Assembly: GCF_900107675.1 (NCBI RefSeq)
Contig: NZ_FNRI01000006.1
Span: 124,001-188,000, forward strand
Reading direction: 5' to 3'
Source of the DNA: Alistipes timonensis JC136
GTDB taxonomy: Bacteria; Bacteroidota; Bacteroidia; Bacteroidales; Rikenellaceae
Length of the DNA: 64,000 nucleotides
The notes under the pieces: generated by a model
The model's input: the letters and a program-made list of their open reading frames with translations, nothing else
Database searches by the model: none
What the model was told of the DNA's origin: nothing
Program-made: the position numbers and the translations under genes
Part shown: positions 33,373 through 42,874 of the stretch, one piece after another
Position numbering within the stretch: the first letter of the stretch is position 1
How the letters are laid out: each line of letters opens with the position of its first letter

Positions 33373-34758
33373 TCAGGCTTTCTCCTCCCAGTATTGTTCG
33401 ATCTGTTCCAGGGTTTTGCCCGTGGTCTCGGGGACGAGGAAGCGGATGATGAGGATATAGGGGATGCACATGACGGCGAAGAGCAGGAACGTGCCCTGCG
33501 GCAGCAGGCTCTCCAGCAGCCAGGGGGTGAGCTGTCCGATGAGGTAGGTCCCGACCCAGAGCGAAAGACCCGCGATGGACATGGCCAGACCGCGCACCTT
33601 GGTGGGGTACATCTCGGCGAGCAGCACGAAGATCACGGCGCTGATGGAGATGGCGCAGAAGAAGATGTAGAGCAGGAAGAAGACCAGCAGGAAGATGCTC
33701 GACATGCCTGCGCCGAAGGTGAAGTACCAGCTGATGGCCAGCAGGCTGAGGATCATGCCGCTGACGCCGAAGTAGACGAGCTTCTTGCGGCCGACCTTGT
33801 CGATGATGACGAGCGCCACTACCGTGGTGAGCATGTTCACCAGTCCGACGAGCACCTGGTAGAAGAGCGAATCGCCGGCCGAGAGGCCGCTCTGCTCGAA
33901 GATCGAGGGGCCGTAGTAGAGCACGGCGTTGACTCCCATGAATTGTCCCAGGATGGCGATGGCGGCGCCGATGGCCACGGCTTTCAGCATGTTCGGGCGC
34001 AGCAGGAATTTCCATTCCGAGCCTTTGTCGCGTTCGATCCGCTCGATGGTTTGGCCCAGTTCGCTGCGGGCGTCGGTCTCGCTGCCGCTGATGCGCGTCT
34101 GGATGGCGAGGGCGCAGTCGGTCCGGCCCCGGGCGACGAGCCACCGCGGGCTCTCGGGGATGAAGAAGAGGATCACGAGAAAGAGCAGTGCCGGAAGGGT
34201 CTCGGCGCCCAGCATGCCGCGCCACGGCTCGGTGATGAAGACCTTGCTCCAGAGCGTGTCCGTCGGCGTACCCTGTCCGGCATAGTTCAGCAGGGCGAAG
34301 TTGACGATGTAGGCTGCGAGGAAGCCGATGGTGATGGCCAGCTGGTAGAGCGACACGAGGCGTCCCCGGTGTTTGGCGACGGCGATCTCGCTGATATACA
34401 TGGGCGAGATGATCGAGGCCACGCCGATACCGACGCCCCCGATGATGCGGTAGATGATCAGTTGCGTGATGTCGGCCGAGACGGCGCAGCCTGCGGCCGA
34501 GACCGTGAAGAACAGCGCCGCCAGCGAGAGCGAGATTTTCCGGCCGAAACGGTCGGAAAGCATTCCGGCGAACGACACGCCCGCGATCGAACCCACGAGG
34601 GCGCACCCTACGTACCAACCCTGGAGCGTCACGTTGAGCCCGAATTGGGTGGTGACCATCGAAATGGTCCCCGAGATCACGGCCGTGTCGTAGCCGAAGA
34701 GGAATCCGCCCAGCGCAGCCGCCGCCGACAGAAACAGAATGTATCCGATGCCTTTCAT
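33373..34758 (-). CDS. MFS sugar porter (sugar:H+ symporter family)
   Basis: 461 residues with twelve predicted membrane helices. Sugar-porter signatures: GGFLFGYDTAVISG near the N-terminus, DRFGRKISLS in loop 2-3, PESPRWLVARGR before the central loop, DKVGRKKLVY in loop 8-9, and PETTGKTLEQIEQYW at the C-terminus. It resembles the XylE/galactose-proton symporter group. It probably imports the monosaccharide freed by the linked glycosidases. It is 3 bp after the DUF4434 gene. Confidence 0.93.
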   Translation of the reverse strand: MKGIGYILFLSAAAALGGFLFGYDTAVISGTISMVTTQFGLNVTLQGWYVGCALVGSIAGVSFAGMLSDRFGRKISLSLAALFFTVSAAGCAVSADITQLIIYRIIGGVGIGVASIISPMYISEIAVAKHRGRLVSLYQLAITIGFLAAYIVNFALLNYAGQGTPTDTLWSKVFITEPWRGMLGAETLPALLFLVILFFIPESPRWLVARGRTDCALAIQTRISGSETDARSELGQTIERIERDKGSEWKFLLRPNMLKAVAIGAAIAILGQFMGVNAVLYYGPSIFEQSGLSAGDSLFYQVLVGLVNMLTTVVALVIIDKVGRKKLVYFGVSGMILSLLAISWYFTFGAGMSSIFLLVFFLLYIFFCAISISAVIFVLLAEMYPTKVRGLAMSIAGLSLWVGTYLIGQLTPWLLESLLPQGTFLLFAVMCIPYILIIRFLVPETTGKTLEQIEQYWEEKA

Positions 34759-34761
34759 GGG

Positions 34762-35802
34762 TTACTTGATTTCGAAATATTCCTTGTAGCGGTCGTAGAG
34801 GTGCCCGGCCTGCAGGTAGGCCGACTGCGGCGACATGAAGTGCGAGAACTCGAACGTGATCGCCTTGTCGTAGCCGGCGCGCTGCGCCGCCTCGAGCTTC
34901 ATCCGCAGCTTGTCGAATTTGATCGGCAGGAATTTGATCGGCATGTCGCGGTCGAACGATTCGGCGTTGGTCCAGCACTGCATGCCGTATTTGTCGGCGA
35001 GCCGCTTGTTGACGGCGAAGAACGTGTCCAGCTCGTCGTAGTCGATGTGTCCGTCCTGGAACGCCACGGCGTCGACGGCTCCGGAGATGCCGGCGAAGAT
35101 CTCGTCCCACTCCTTTTCGTGCTGTTCCACCGATACGGCGTCTTCCCGGGTAAGTTTGCCGTTCGAGGCCATGACGGCTTTCTTGCCGTCGATCCACGGG
35201 GAGATGAAGACCGGCAGGCCGCCCGAAACGCGCTTGCACTGCAGCCCCATTTCACGGAAGGCGTGGATGGCGCCCTTCGTCGCACGGGAGATTTCGCCGC
35301 TCAGGTACCAGCCGCCGAAGCTGCTGTATTTCTCGCCGTACATTTTCCACACCTCGTCGATGACGTGGCGGTTGGCCTCGATCTCCGAGGTCATGTCGCC
35401 CGTGTCCCAGTACTCGCCCGAGTCGTAGAGCCCGAAGTAGAACTTCATGCCGTATTTCTCGGCCAGCCGCAGGTACATGTCCACCAGGTCGACCGAAGGC
35501 ATGTAGCAGCCCCGCGAAAGAAGGTATTCGGAGGGATAGGTGATGAATTTGCGGTAGCCGCAGCGGATCAGGATGACGGTGTTGATGCCGATGTCCTTCA
35601 TGTAGCGGAAATCCCGGTCCCACTCCTTCTCGCCCCAGTTCTGGTGGGGGATGTCGTGGGAGATCTCGTCGAGGAAGGTGCCGGAGATCGGAAGGGCGTT
35701 CTTCGTGGGGACGATCAGCCGGGACGATGTGTCGGCCGGGCGGTTGCGTCCGCACGCCGTGAACAGCAGCATTGCCAGAAGCAGGAGGGTAATTCGTTTC
35801 AT
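34762..35802 (-). CDS. DUF4434-family lipoprotein (glycosidase-like TIM barrel)
   Basis: 346 residues with a lipoprotein signal (MKRITLLLLAMLLFTACGRN). The body matches DUF4434: ISGTFLDEISHDIPHQNWG, then DRDFRYMKDIGINTVILIRCG. The pattern of strands and YLSGEIS suggests a TIM-barrel glycoside hydrolase fold, but no activity is assigned. It is first in the operon DUF4434-MFS-FAD-GH109, with a TATTTTTG box at 35834-35841 on the minus strand. The divergent neighbour is the ROK regulator, a plausible controller. Confidence 0.8.
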   Translation of the reverse strand: MKRITLLLLAMLLFTACGRNRPADTSSRLIVPTKNALPISGTFLDEISHDIPHQNWGEKEWDRDFRYMKDIGINTVILIRCGYRKFITYPSEYLLSRGCYMPSVDLVDMYLRLAEKYGMKFYFGLYDSGEYWDTGDMTSEIEANRHVIDEVWKMYGEKYSSFGGWYLSGEISRATKGAIHAFREMGLQCKRVSGGLPVFISPWIDGKKAVMASNGKLTREDAVSVEQHEKEWDEIFAGISGAVDAVAFQDGHIDYDELDTFFAVNKRLADKYGMQCWTNAESFDRDMPIKFLPIKFDKLRMKLEAAQRAGYDKAITFEFSHFMSPQSAYLQAGHLYDRYKEYFEIK

Positions 35803-36060
35803 TCGGGTCGGTTAATGGTTTAACTGATGGGGACAAAAATAATAAAAAATATTATTTAAAACCGGATTAATGATAATTATTTTTAATTGTTTACGGCTTT
35901 TGTTTTCAGTTTTATTCGCAGACTCTCTGATCGCCGGCTTTTTTCTTTTAAAGTTGCCGAGCCGTCCGGAGGCCGTTTGGGGGAGTTTGAAAAAATATTT
36001 TAATGAGCGAGCTGGTTTGTTCTGATAAATTTTAATTATATTTACGCAAAATAAAGCGTC
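35803..36060. promoter_or_regulatory. AT-rich divergent regulatory region
   Basis: 258 bp, strongly AT-rich against a GC-rich background. It holds a TATTTTTG box for the leftward operon (35834-35841) and, for the rightward ROK gene, TTTG (36016-36019) 17 nt before TATATTTA (36037-36044). A likely site for ROK autoregulation; no clear operator palindrome was found by eye. Confidence 0.5.
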
Positions 36061-37260
36061 ATGAAACAGTCTTTTCTCAAACTCGCAACCGAAGGCAACA
36101 AGAATGCGATACTCAAACAGCACATTATCAGGCATTTCATATTTGAAGGCGATTCGAGTATCGCGGACCTGAGCAAAGCGGTCAACCTGAGTGTCCCGAC
36201 GGTCACCAAACTGCTCGGCGAGTTGATCGAGGAGGAGTTCGTCCACAATTTCGGCGAGCAGCAGACCGCCGGAGGCCGAAAACCGAACATCTACGGGCTG
36301 AATCCCTACACGGGATTGATTATCGGCGCCGACATCAAAAAGGATTCCGTAATCATGGGCGCCATGAATTTCAAAGGCAACCTGATTCACCGGGAGGTAG
36401 TGGATTTCAACCTGGAGGGCCCGCAGGCGCTCGACGACCTCTGCAACGTCATTCTCGGCTTCATCAAACGCCACAAGATCGACCCGACGAAAATATTGGC
36501 CGTGGGCGTGAATATCTCCGGACGGGTCAATTCCCGGACGGGGTACAGTTACAGTTACTTTTTCGTGGAAGAGCAACCGCTGTCGGTACTCCTCGAGGAG
36601 CGGCTGGGCTATACGGTCTTCATCGAGAACGACACCCGGGCCGCGGCTTACGGCGAATACATGAACAACGAAAGTTACGCCCAGCAAACGCTGCTTTATA
36701 TCAACGCCAGCTGGGGACTGGGCATCGGGATCATCATCGACGGCAAACTTTTCTACGGCCATTCGGGCTTTTCGGGAGAGTACGGCCACTTCCCCTTCAA
36801 CGACGAGGAGATCATCTGCCGCTGCGGAAAGCGGGGGTGTCTGGAGACGGTCGCATCGGGTTCGGCGCTCTACCGCATGTTCCTCGAGAAACTCGAGGCG
36901 GGGAGCGTCTCGGTGTTGTCGGACAAGTTCAAAAGCGGGGCGAAGATCACGATGGACGACATTCTGGCGGCGATCGCCAACGAGGATGTCCTCGCCATCG
37001 AGATACTCGAGACCGTCGGCCACAACCTCGGCAAAGCCATCGCCGGGCTGATCAATATTTTCAATCCCGAACAGATCGTCATCGGCGGGTCGCTCTCCAC
37101 GGCCAAGGAGTACATCATGCTTCCCGTGCGGAACGCCGTCAACAAATACTCGCTGATGCTGGTGAACAAAGACACCCGCATCTGTCTCTCGGAGTTGGGA
37201 GAAAATGCGGGTGTCACGGGTGCCTGCCTGCTGGCACGCAACAAACTTATCGGACTGTAA
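36061..37260 (+). CDS. ROK family transcriptional regulator
   Basis: 399 residues. An N-terminal winged helix-turn-helix (about 15-75: SSIADLSKAVNLSVPTVTKLL) precedes a ROK domain with GVNISGRVN, FIENDTRAAAYGEY, WGLGIGIIIDGKLFYG, GEYGHFPF and the zinc motif CRCGKRGCLE. This is the NagC/XylR/Mlc type, which senses sugars or sugar phosphates. It is flanked by a divergent glycosidase/transporter operon and a convergent GH20-AGE unit, so amino-sugar control is likely. Its 3' end overlaps the GH20 gene's 3' end by 14 bp. Confidence 0.92.
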   Translation: MKQSFLKLATEGNKNAILKQHIIRHFIFEGDSSIADLSKAVNLSVPTVTKLLGELIEEEFVHNFGEQQTAGGRKPNIYGLNPYTGLIIGADIKKDSVIMGAMNFKGNLIHREVVDFNLEGPQALDDLCNVILGFIKRHKIDPTKILAVGVNISGRVNSRTGYSYSYFFVEEQPLSVLLEERLGYTVFIENDTRAAAYGEYMNNESYAQQTLLYINASWGLGIGIIIDGKLFYGHSGFSGEYGHFPFNDEEIICRCGKRGCLETVASGSALYRMFLEKLEAGSVSVLSDKFKSGAKITMDDILAAIANEDVLAIEILETVGHNLGKAIAGLINIFNPEQIVIGGSLSTAKEYIMLPVRNAVNKYSLMLVNKDTRICLSELGENAGVTGACLLARNKLIGL

Positions 37261-39202
37261 CTTCCAGGTCGGAAATCCGGCCGTCGAACTTCCCGACCTC
37301 TTCCAGCGGGAAGACCAGCGTTTGCACATAGCTCATAATCATCGCCGGGCGCGTCACCGACACGCGGTAGGGGCAGACGATGTCGAGCGTCCGGGTCAGC
37401 TCTCCGTCGACGTAGAGCCGCGTGGACCTGTTGTCGCCCTCGACGGCGATGCGCACCGGTTTGCCGGCGGGCGGGGCGTAGCCGAGCGAATAGGTGTATC
37501 CGTCGCGGGAGAATCCGAGCCGGCCGTCGAGCGGATTGTTGATGTAGAAGGTCGAATAGGGGCCTTTGAAAAGCACCGTGCCGCCGGGGTTCTGACCTGC
37601 CGTCAGCGTGAATTCCACGCGGTAGTTCCAGCCGACCTGTTTCAGGGGCAGCCGCTCGCCGTGCGAAATCTCCTTTTTGGACAGCAATACCCCTTTCTCC
37701 GGGTGCAGCGAGAGGATGTCCACGCCGGGCGCTTCGCCGATCCGCGGGCGCAGGGCCGTGAACTCGTCGTAGGTCAGCGAGGTCCGGGCGCCGTTCCACA
37801 TTTTGACCGACAGCGGCGCGACGGCGTCGAAAATGCGGTGGTGTACGTCCTGGACGCTGATGCCGTTGCCGGCATGGTCGTTCCAGAGCGCGAACAGACC
37901 GCCTTTGAGCCGCGGGTCCGCCGGGTCGAAGGTTTGATTGCCGACGTTGGCCGGAGTCCAGCTCTCATAGAGCGTTTTGGTGTCGAGGTAGTCGTGGTAG
38001 TAACCTGCGGCGGGGACAATGTAGACCTGATCGTCGGGGACGCTCAGGATGTCGTATCCCAGCGCGTACATCTCTTTCGGGTCGGCATAACCGTTGTACC
38101 AGCAGTTCATCAGGATTCCGTCCGATTTGACCGGGGTGGCGCCCTTGGCGTGGGTCAGCGCGCCCCAGAGCATCGGCTCCTTGCCGAACGACTCGACGTA
38201 ACGGAGGTAGCGGTCGGTGAATGCGCGGAACTGTTCGACCACCAGCGAATCCTTGTTGCTGTATTCGTCGGTGCCGATGTGCACCTTTTTGCCGACGAAC
38301 ACGGGATCGTCGCCCGAGAGGTATTCGCGCCAGAGGGCGTCGAGGAACTCATAGCCCTCGGGATTGAAGAGGTCCATGTGGTCCTTGCCGTAGATGTCGC
38401 TTCCCAGCGAGGGCTTGTAGTGCGAGAAAGAGAGGGTGTGCGCCGGAGTGTCGATCTCGGGGATGATGGTGATGCCCTGCCGGAGCGCCTCTTTCTGAAA
38501 CTCGCGGAAGGCTTCCTGGGTGTAATGACCGTCTTTCGACGCCAGTCCGGGGAACGTTTTGCTCTCGATCCGGAAGCCCGACGGGGTTTTGGTCCAGTCG
38601 TTTTCGAAGAGCTCCTGCATGCCGTTGTCGTTGAGGTGGACCTGGAACGTGTTCATCTTGTAGTAGGCGAGCACTTTGACGAGGTCTTCGAGGTAGGAGA
38701 GGTCGAAATATTTGCGGGCCACGTCCAGCATGAAACCGCGCATCGGGAAAGCGGGGTAGTCGACGGCCGACCCGCAGGGCAGGGCGGTCGACTGCTCGGC
38801 CATTTGGAGGAGCGTTTTGGTGGCCCAGATCGCTCCCAGCGGCTCGTTGGCGCATACCCTGACGTTCCTGCCGATCGAGAGGGCATAGCCTTCGGCGTTG
38901 TCGGTGCCGCACTTGCCGGGGGTGACGGCCAGCGAGATGACGCCGGATTTCTGCCGGTTCCGCTTCGCCGGAACCACCTGCGGGGCAAAGCCCAGCAGTT
39001 CTTGGCATTCGGCGGCGAAACGTTCGGCGACGGCTGCCGTGGCCTCGTCATGGGTGATGACGGTGGCGGAAGAGAGCGTGAAATGGCCGTTGCCGCCCTC
39101 CCAGCTGACGAGCTCGGGGATGACGAACGGTTTGGGATTCCCGGCCGCAGCCGCCAGTGTGCAGAACAGCGCGCAGAGGATTAAAGCAAATTTTCGTTGC
39201 AT
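37247..39202 (-). CDS. GH20 beta-N-acetylhexosaminidase
   Basis: 651 residues with a Sec signal (MQRKFALILCALFCTLAAAAG). A GH20b-like N-terminal domain (about 25-145) precedes the catalytic TIM barrel (about 150-460), with MRGFMLDVARKYF, IIPEIDTPAHTLSF and the catalytic Asp-Glu pair in HIGTDEYSN. A C-terminal beta-sandwich (about 500-650) resembles a concanavalin-like binding domain. It removes terminal beta-linked GlcNAc or GalNAc. Its start overlaps the AGE epimerase gene by 22 bp, so the two are translationally coupled. Confidence 0.93.
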   Translation of the reverse strand: MQRKFALILCALFCTLAAAAGNPKPFVIPELVSWEGGNGHFTLSSATVITHDEATAAVAERFAAECQELLGFAPQVVPAKRNRQKSGVISLAVTPGKCGTDNAEGYALSIGRNVRVCANEPLGAIWATKTLLQMAEQSTALPCGSAVDYPAFPMRGFMLDVARKYFDLSYLEDLVKVLAYYKMNTFQVHLNDNGMQELFENDWTKTPSGFRIESKTFPGLASKDGHYTQEAFREFQKEALRQGITIIPEIDTPAHTLSFSHYKPSLGSDIYGKDHMDLFNPEGYEFLDALWREYLSGDDPVFVGKKVHIGTDEYSNKDSLVVEQFRAFTDRYLRYVESFGKEPMLWGALTHAKGATPVKSDGILMNCWYNGYADPKEMYALGYDILSVPDDQVYIVPAAGYYHDYLDTKTLYESWTPANVGNQTFDPADPRLKGGLFALWNDHAGNGISVQDVHHRIFDAVAPLSVKMWNGARTSLTYDEFTALRPRIGEAPGVDILSLHPEKGVLLSKKEISHGERLPLKQVGWNYRVEFTLTAGQNPGGTVLFKGPYSTFYINNPLDGRLGFSRDGYTYSLGYAPPAGKPVRIAVEGDNRSTRLYVDGELTRTLDIVCPYRVSVTRPAMIMSYVQTLVFPLEEVGKFDGRISDLEVTVR

Positions 39203-40407
39203 AAGGTTTCGGTTTTAGGGGTTGGGGTAATCAGGGTTGCCTTGCGGTCGATCCGTTCGAGGGTCTGCCAGCATTGGTACAACCCGCGCGGGACGTGGAA
39301 GCAGCCTTTCCACTTGCCGCCCTTGAGGTCGATCAGCACCTCGCCCCGGCGGTTGAGGTAGCCGAACCATTCGGGGTATTCCGGGTCTTTGAAGTGATCC
39401 CACGTGTAGGCGTGGACCCGTTCGAACCACTCCAGACACCGCCGGTCGCCGGTCAGCTCATAGCCTTTGAGCAGCGAGATGAGCGTCTCGATATGCACCC
39501 ACCACAGTTTTTGGTCCCACTCCAGCTGGAGCGGCGGGCAGCCCTTGCGGTCCATGAAATAGAAGATGCCGCCGTAGGTCGTGTCCCAGCCGTATTCGAC
39601 CATCCGCAGGGTGATGTTTTTGGCCTGTTCGATCAGCTCGGGGCGTTTGAGCCGCCGGCCGATGTCCATGACGAACCACATCGCCTCGATGGCATGGCCG
39701 GGGTTGACCGAGCGGCCCTCGAACGTGTCCGAGAGCTGGTTGTCGGCCGTGAGGTTCTCGACCACGATGCCCAGTTCGGGGCGGTAGAAGACCTCCATCA
39801 CCTGATGCACGCACTCCTCCATGCGGGCGTGGAGGATCTCTTCGCTCAGGAGGTGCTCGATCTCCATGGCCAGGTTGCAGAGGATCATCGGCAGTGCGAA
39901 GCCTTTAAGCGTCCGGCTGCCGGGTGACGCTTTGCTCCATTTGCCCTTAGGGTTGGAGGCTTTGGAGAGGATGATTTCGAAAGTCCGCCGGGCGATGTCG
40001 GCGTAGCGGGGATTTCCGGTCGCCTTGTTCAACTGCCCGAAGGCCATGGTGGCGAAGGTGTAGGAGAAGATGTTGTAGGGCTCCACCAGCGGTGCGCCCC
40101 GGCGGTCGAGGGCGAAATACCAGTTGAGGGCGCCGTCGTGGCCGTGCTTCTCGAGGAACGCGGCGCCGTGGATGGCGGCGTCGAGCCACTCTTTGCGCGG
40201 CTCCACATTATTATATAGCATCGAAAAGAGCCAGACTTCCCGCGCCTGAAGCCAGATGAATTTGTCGGTATCGTACACGTTGCCTGTGCGGCCGAGGCAG
40301 GTGAAATAGCCTCCGCACTCCCGGTCGAGGGAGTGATTCAGCCAGAAAGGTATCACATTTTCAAATAGTTCCGTCTTGTAAAGCGCAGCCAGCGAGTTGA
40401 AATTCAT
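39181..40407 (-). CDS. AGE family epimerase/isomerase (N-acylglucosamine 2-epimerase-like)
   Basis: 408 residues, an alpha/alpha barrel of the AGE family. Recognisable are NVYDTDKFIWLQAREVW, GHAIEAMWFVMDIGR, DQKLWWVHIETLISL and PEWFGYLNRRGE, including the histidines expected at the active site. Members interconvert GlcNAc and ManNAc or epimerise mannose/cellobiose. No signal peptide, so cytosolic. Coupling to a GH20 hexosaminidase favours an N-acetylhexosamine substrate. Confidence 0.88.
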   Translation of the reverse strand: MNFNSLAALYKTELFENVIPFWLNHSLDRECGGYFTCLGRTGNVYDTDKFIWLQAREVWLFSMLYNNVEPRKEWLDAAIHGAAFLEKHGHDGALNWYFALDRRGAPLVEPYNIFSYTFATMAFGQLNKATGNPRYADIARRTFEIILSKASNPKGKWSKASPGSRTLKGFALPMILCNLAMEIEHLLSEEILHARMEECVHQVMEVFYRPELGIVVENLTADNQLSDTFEGRSVNPGHAIEAMWFVMDIGRRLKRPELIEQAKNITLRMVEYGWDTTYGGIFYFMDRKGCPPLQLEWDQKLWWVHIETLISLLKGYELTGDRRCLEWFERVHAYTWDHFKDPEYPEWFGYLNRRGEVLIDLKGGKWKGCFHVPRGLYQCWQTLERIDRKATLITPTPKTETLCNENLL

Positions 40408-40493
40408 GGTTAGTCGGTGTTAATTTCCAACAAAATAAGTAATAAAATTCAACATTATCAATTTTTAGAGTAAAAATAATTATTAAAATATTC

Positions 40494-40523
40494 TTTGTAG
40501 GTAAATTATTTTATTTATATTTG
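40494..40523 (+). promoter_or_regulatory. Putative promoter of the PUL
   Basis: TTTG (40494-40497) then, after 18 nt, TATATTTG (40516-40523), 26 bp before the ATG at 40550, in an AT-rich 142-bp divergent region. Confidence 0.6.
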
Positions 40524-40549
40524 TGCAGACAATAATTGTTTTGGGTATC

Positions 40550-41624
40550 ATGAAATTGAACAGAACTATTTTTCTGACTGTCGCCGCCGCTATTATAATA
40601 GGTGCGTTCGCCGGATGCAGTTCCGACGACGACGGAGGCGTGCAAATTCCCCCCCCCCTCCACGGGCGGCGATCTTGTTGATGCTCCTTATGAGGACCCT
40701 GAGGGTCTGACCATTACCAAACGGTACGACGGCTATCCCGAGGGAGTCTACGTCCGTTCATTCGAAATGCCGCTTTCCGGCGGCCAGAAGATCGTCGGCT
40801 ACTATGCCGTGCTGGATTTCGTCGAAAATCCCGACCTTCAGTTTCTTCCCCGATTCTCCGCGGGAAAAAAGCCTACCAAATATTTCAGCGACCACCTCGC
40901 CGAAGGTGCGGACAATCCGTTCCTGGCGGTGAACGGCGGTTTCTTCGTCATGACGGCGCCGCCCCGCTCCTACTGTCTGCTGGTCAGCGACGGTGTGGTG
41001 AACTCGCGCCCCGATCCCTACGAGTGGACCGGGCCTTCGTCGTCGCCTTACCAGTTTTTCCCCGTGCGCGGAGCCATGGGCCGCATGGCCGACGGCAAGT
41101 TTGAAACGGCATGGGTGTATTGTGTCGCTGACGATGCGCAGCGTCCCTATGCGTTCCCTTCGCCGCTGGACAATGACGAGCGCATTCCCTCCTTCATGCC
41201 TTCCGCACCGACCTCGAAAACCCCGGGCGCCGAGCTCTGGGAGCCGCAGCAGGCCATCGGTGCCGGTCCGATGCTCGTCAGGGACAGCCTGAACGTGGCG
41301 GAGGATTCCTATTACCGGGAGGTGCTTCACTATATGGGGCAGGGGATCAACGGCATGGGACGCCGCCCCCGCACGGCGCTCGGAACCACCCGTTCGCAGC
41401 GCCGGATGGTGGTCGTCGTCTGTAACGGCGACAAGGTGCAGTCGAGCGCCGGAATCACGCTTCCCGAGCTGGGCGACCTGTTCCTGCGATTCGGATGCGT
41501 GATGGCCGTGAACCTCGACGGAGGCGGTTCCTCGGCCTTCGTGGGACGCGAGGGGACCCTGCTGAACGGATTGCCGGCGGAGCGGACCATGCCGACGGCG
41601 GTGATTTTCGCCGAGAAGAAGTGA
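40550..41624 (+). CDS. Phosphodiester glycosidase (NAGPA-like) lipoprotein, frameshifted at a C10 tract
   Basis: From ATG 40550 the frame encodes a lipoprotein signal (MKLNRTIFLTVAAAIIIG ... AGCSSDDDGG), then enters ten C (40649-40658) and stops at TGA 40679. One C fewer joins it to the frame ending at 41624, which encodes a phosphodiester glycosidase domain (PF09992): FLAVNGGFF, GAMGRMADG, PRTALGTT and VNLDGGGSSAFV. The family removes GlcNAc from phosphodiester-linked GlcNAc-1-phosphate. As read, only a GTG-started fragment without signal would be made. The tract may be phase-variable or a sequencing miscount. It is first in the PUL. Confidence 0.78.
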
Positions 41625-41655
41625 TTGTTAACCTTAAAACCATGCAATAATCCAA

Positions 41656-42873
41656 ATGAAACCGAACAACCCTGCCGGCATTTCCGGACTGATGTGCAAA
41701 CTGCTGTTGCTGTTCGTGCTTTGCATCACAGCCTGCAAGGGTGAGGAGACAAAGGGCGTCACTCCCGAAGGACCCTCCACCGACGAGCCCGTACCCTATG
41801 GGACGGCCTGTATTTCCGACCTGGCGCTGATTTACGGCGGCGGCCATCACCGACAGGTCGTGTGGAACGAGGCGAGCTTCGGGCCGCACGTGGTCTACAC
41901 CGATCGAAACGACAACAAGTACTGGCTGTTCGACTCGTTCCTGCTGATCGAGTTCACGCTGGGCAAAGGCGGGCAGACTACGAACCAGATCTTCGCCACG
42001 GGTTATTACGGGCTTCCGGCGCGGAAGGCCGAGTGGCAGGAGTTGCTGGACTACTATTTTACGAAAGACGTGAGCGTCGATGCCCTGGACAAGACCGTCG
42101 GCAAGCAGATCGGGCAGATCGGACGCCCGGCCTACAAGCGGCAGGTGGTGCTGACGCTTCCCGAGCCGATCGTGGGCGGCGCCGGATCGAATTATCCGAC
42201 CCTCGCAAAGGATTACTGGGGCGTGGTGGAAGGCCGGAAGCTGGATTTCACCCGTCCGGCAGACCGGCTGACGGCCTGCAAATGGTACATTGACAAAGCC
42301 TGCGAGATGTTCGATGCCGGTGGTTATGAGCATGTGGAGCTGGCGGGTTTCTACTGGGTCGCCGAGGAGATGTACCACTCGTCGGGCATCATCGAGGGCG
42401 TGGCCGAATACCTTCATTCGAAAGGGCTGCGGTTCGAGTGGATTCCCTATTGGAAAGGCGAGAAGGACTGGCAGGGCAACGATCCCGACTATTTCACCTG
42501 GAAAGATTACGGGTTTGACCAGGCTTATCTCCAGCCCAACTATTTCTTCAACGAGTCGGTGCCGGCCAGCCGGTTGACGGATGCCGTAAAAGTAATCAAC
42601 AAGTACGACCTGGGTTACGAGGTGGAGTTCGACGAGAAGGCTATCGAGAGTCTGGGCGGAACCAAGCGGTCGCGGCTGTACGACTACATGAAGGCTTTTA
42701 AGGAGAGCGGCGTCTATGCGAAACAGCCGTTGGCCTACTACATGAGCGAGAATGCGTTCTGCCAGCTTTCCGAGGCTGCGCTAAGCGTCGACCGCAAGAC
42801 TTTCGACGACCTTTGTACGTTTATCATCGCTCACCAGCAGGCCTACCTGAACGAAAAGAAAAAGACGAAATAA
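41656..42873 (+). CDS. DUF4855 domain lipoprotein
   Basis: 405 residues. A lipoprotein signal (LLLLFVLCITACKGE) is followed by a DUF4855 domain beginning ISDLALIYGGGHHRQVVWN and including AGFYWVAEEMYHSSGII and YWKGEKDWQGNDPDYF. The predicted alpha/beta barrel and acidic aromatic pockets suggest carbohydrate recognition or hydrolysis, but the family's activity is not established. It lies between the phosphodiester glycosidase and GDPD genes (31- and 1-bp gaps). Confidence 0.85.
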   Translation: MKPNNPAGISGLMCKLLLLFVLCITACKGEETKGVTPEGPSTDEPVPYGTACISDLALIYGGGHHRQVVWNEASFGPHVVYTDRNDNKYWLFDSFLLIEFTLGKGGQTTNQIFATGYYGLPARKAEWQELLDYYFTKDVSVDALDKTVGKQIGQIGRPAYKRQVVLTLPEPIVGGAGSNYPTLAKDYWGVVEGRKLDFTRPADRLTACKWYIDKACEMFDAGGYEHVELAGFYWVAEEMYHSSGIIEGVAEYLHSKGLRFEWIPYWKGEKDWQGNDPDYFTWKDYGFDQAYLQPNYFFNESVPASRLTDAVKVINKYDLGYEVEFDEKAIESLGGTKRSRLYDYMKAFKESGVYAKQPLAYYMSENAFCQLSEAALSVDRKTFDDLCTFIIAHQQAYLNEKKKTK

Positions 42874-42874
42874 G

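Noticed and set aside
40602..40658. GTG start making the phosphodiester glycosidase an intact cytosolic protein
   Set aside because: It would discard an excellent lipoprotein signal in another frame upstream and place the start inside that signal's codons; a homopolymer frameshift explains both frames better.
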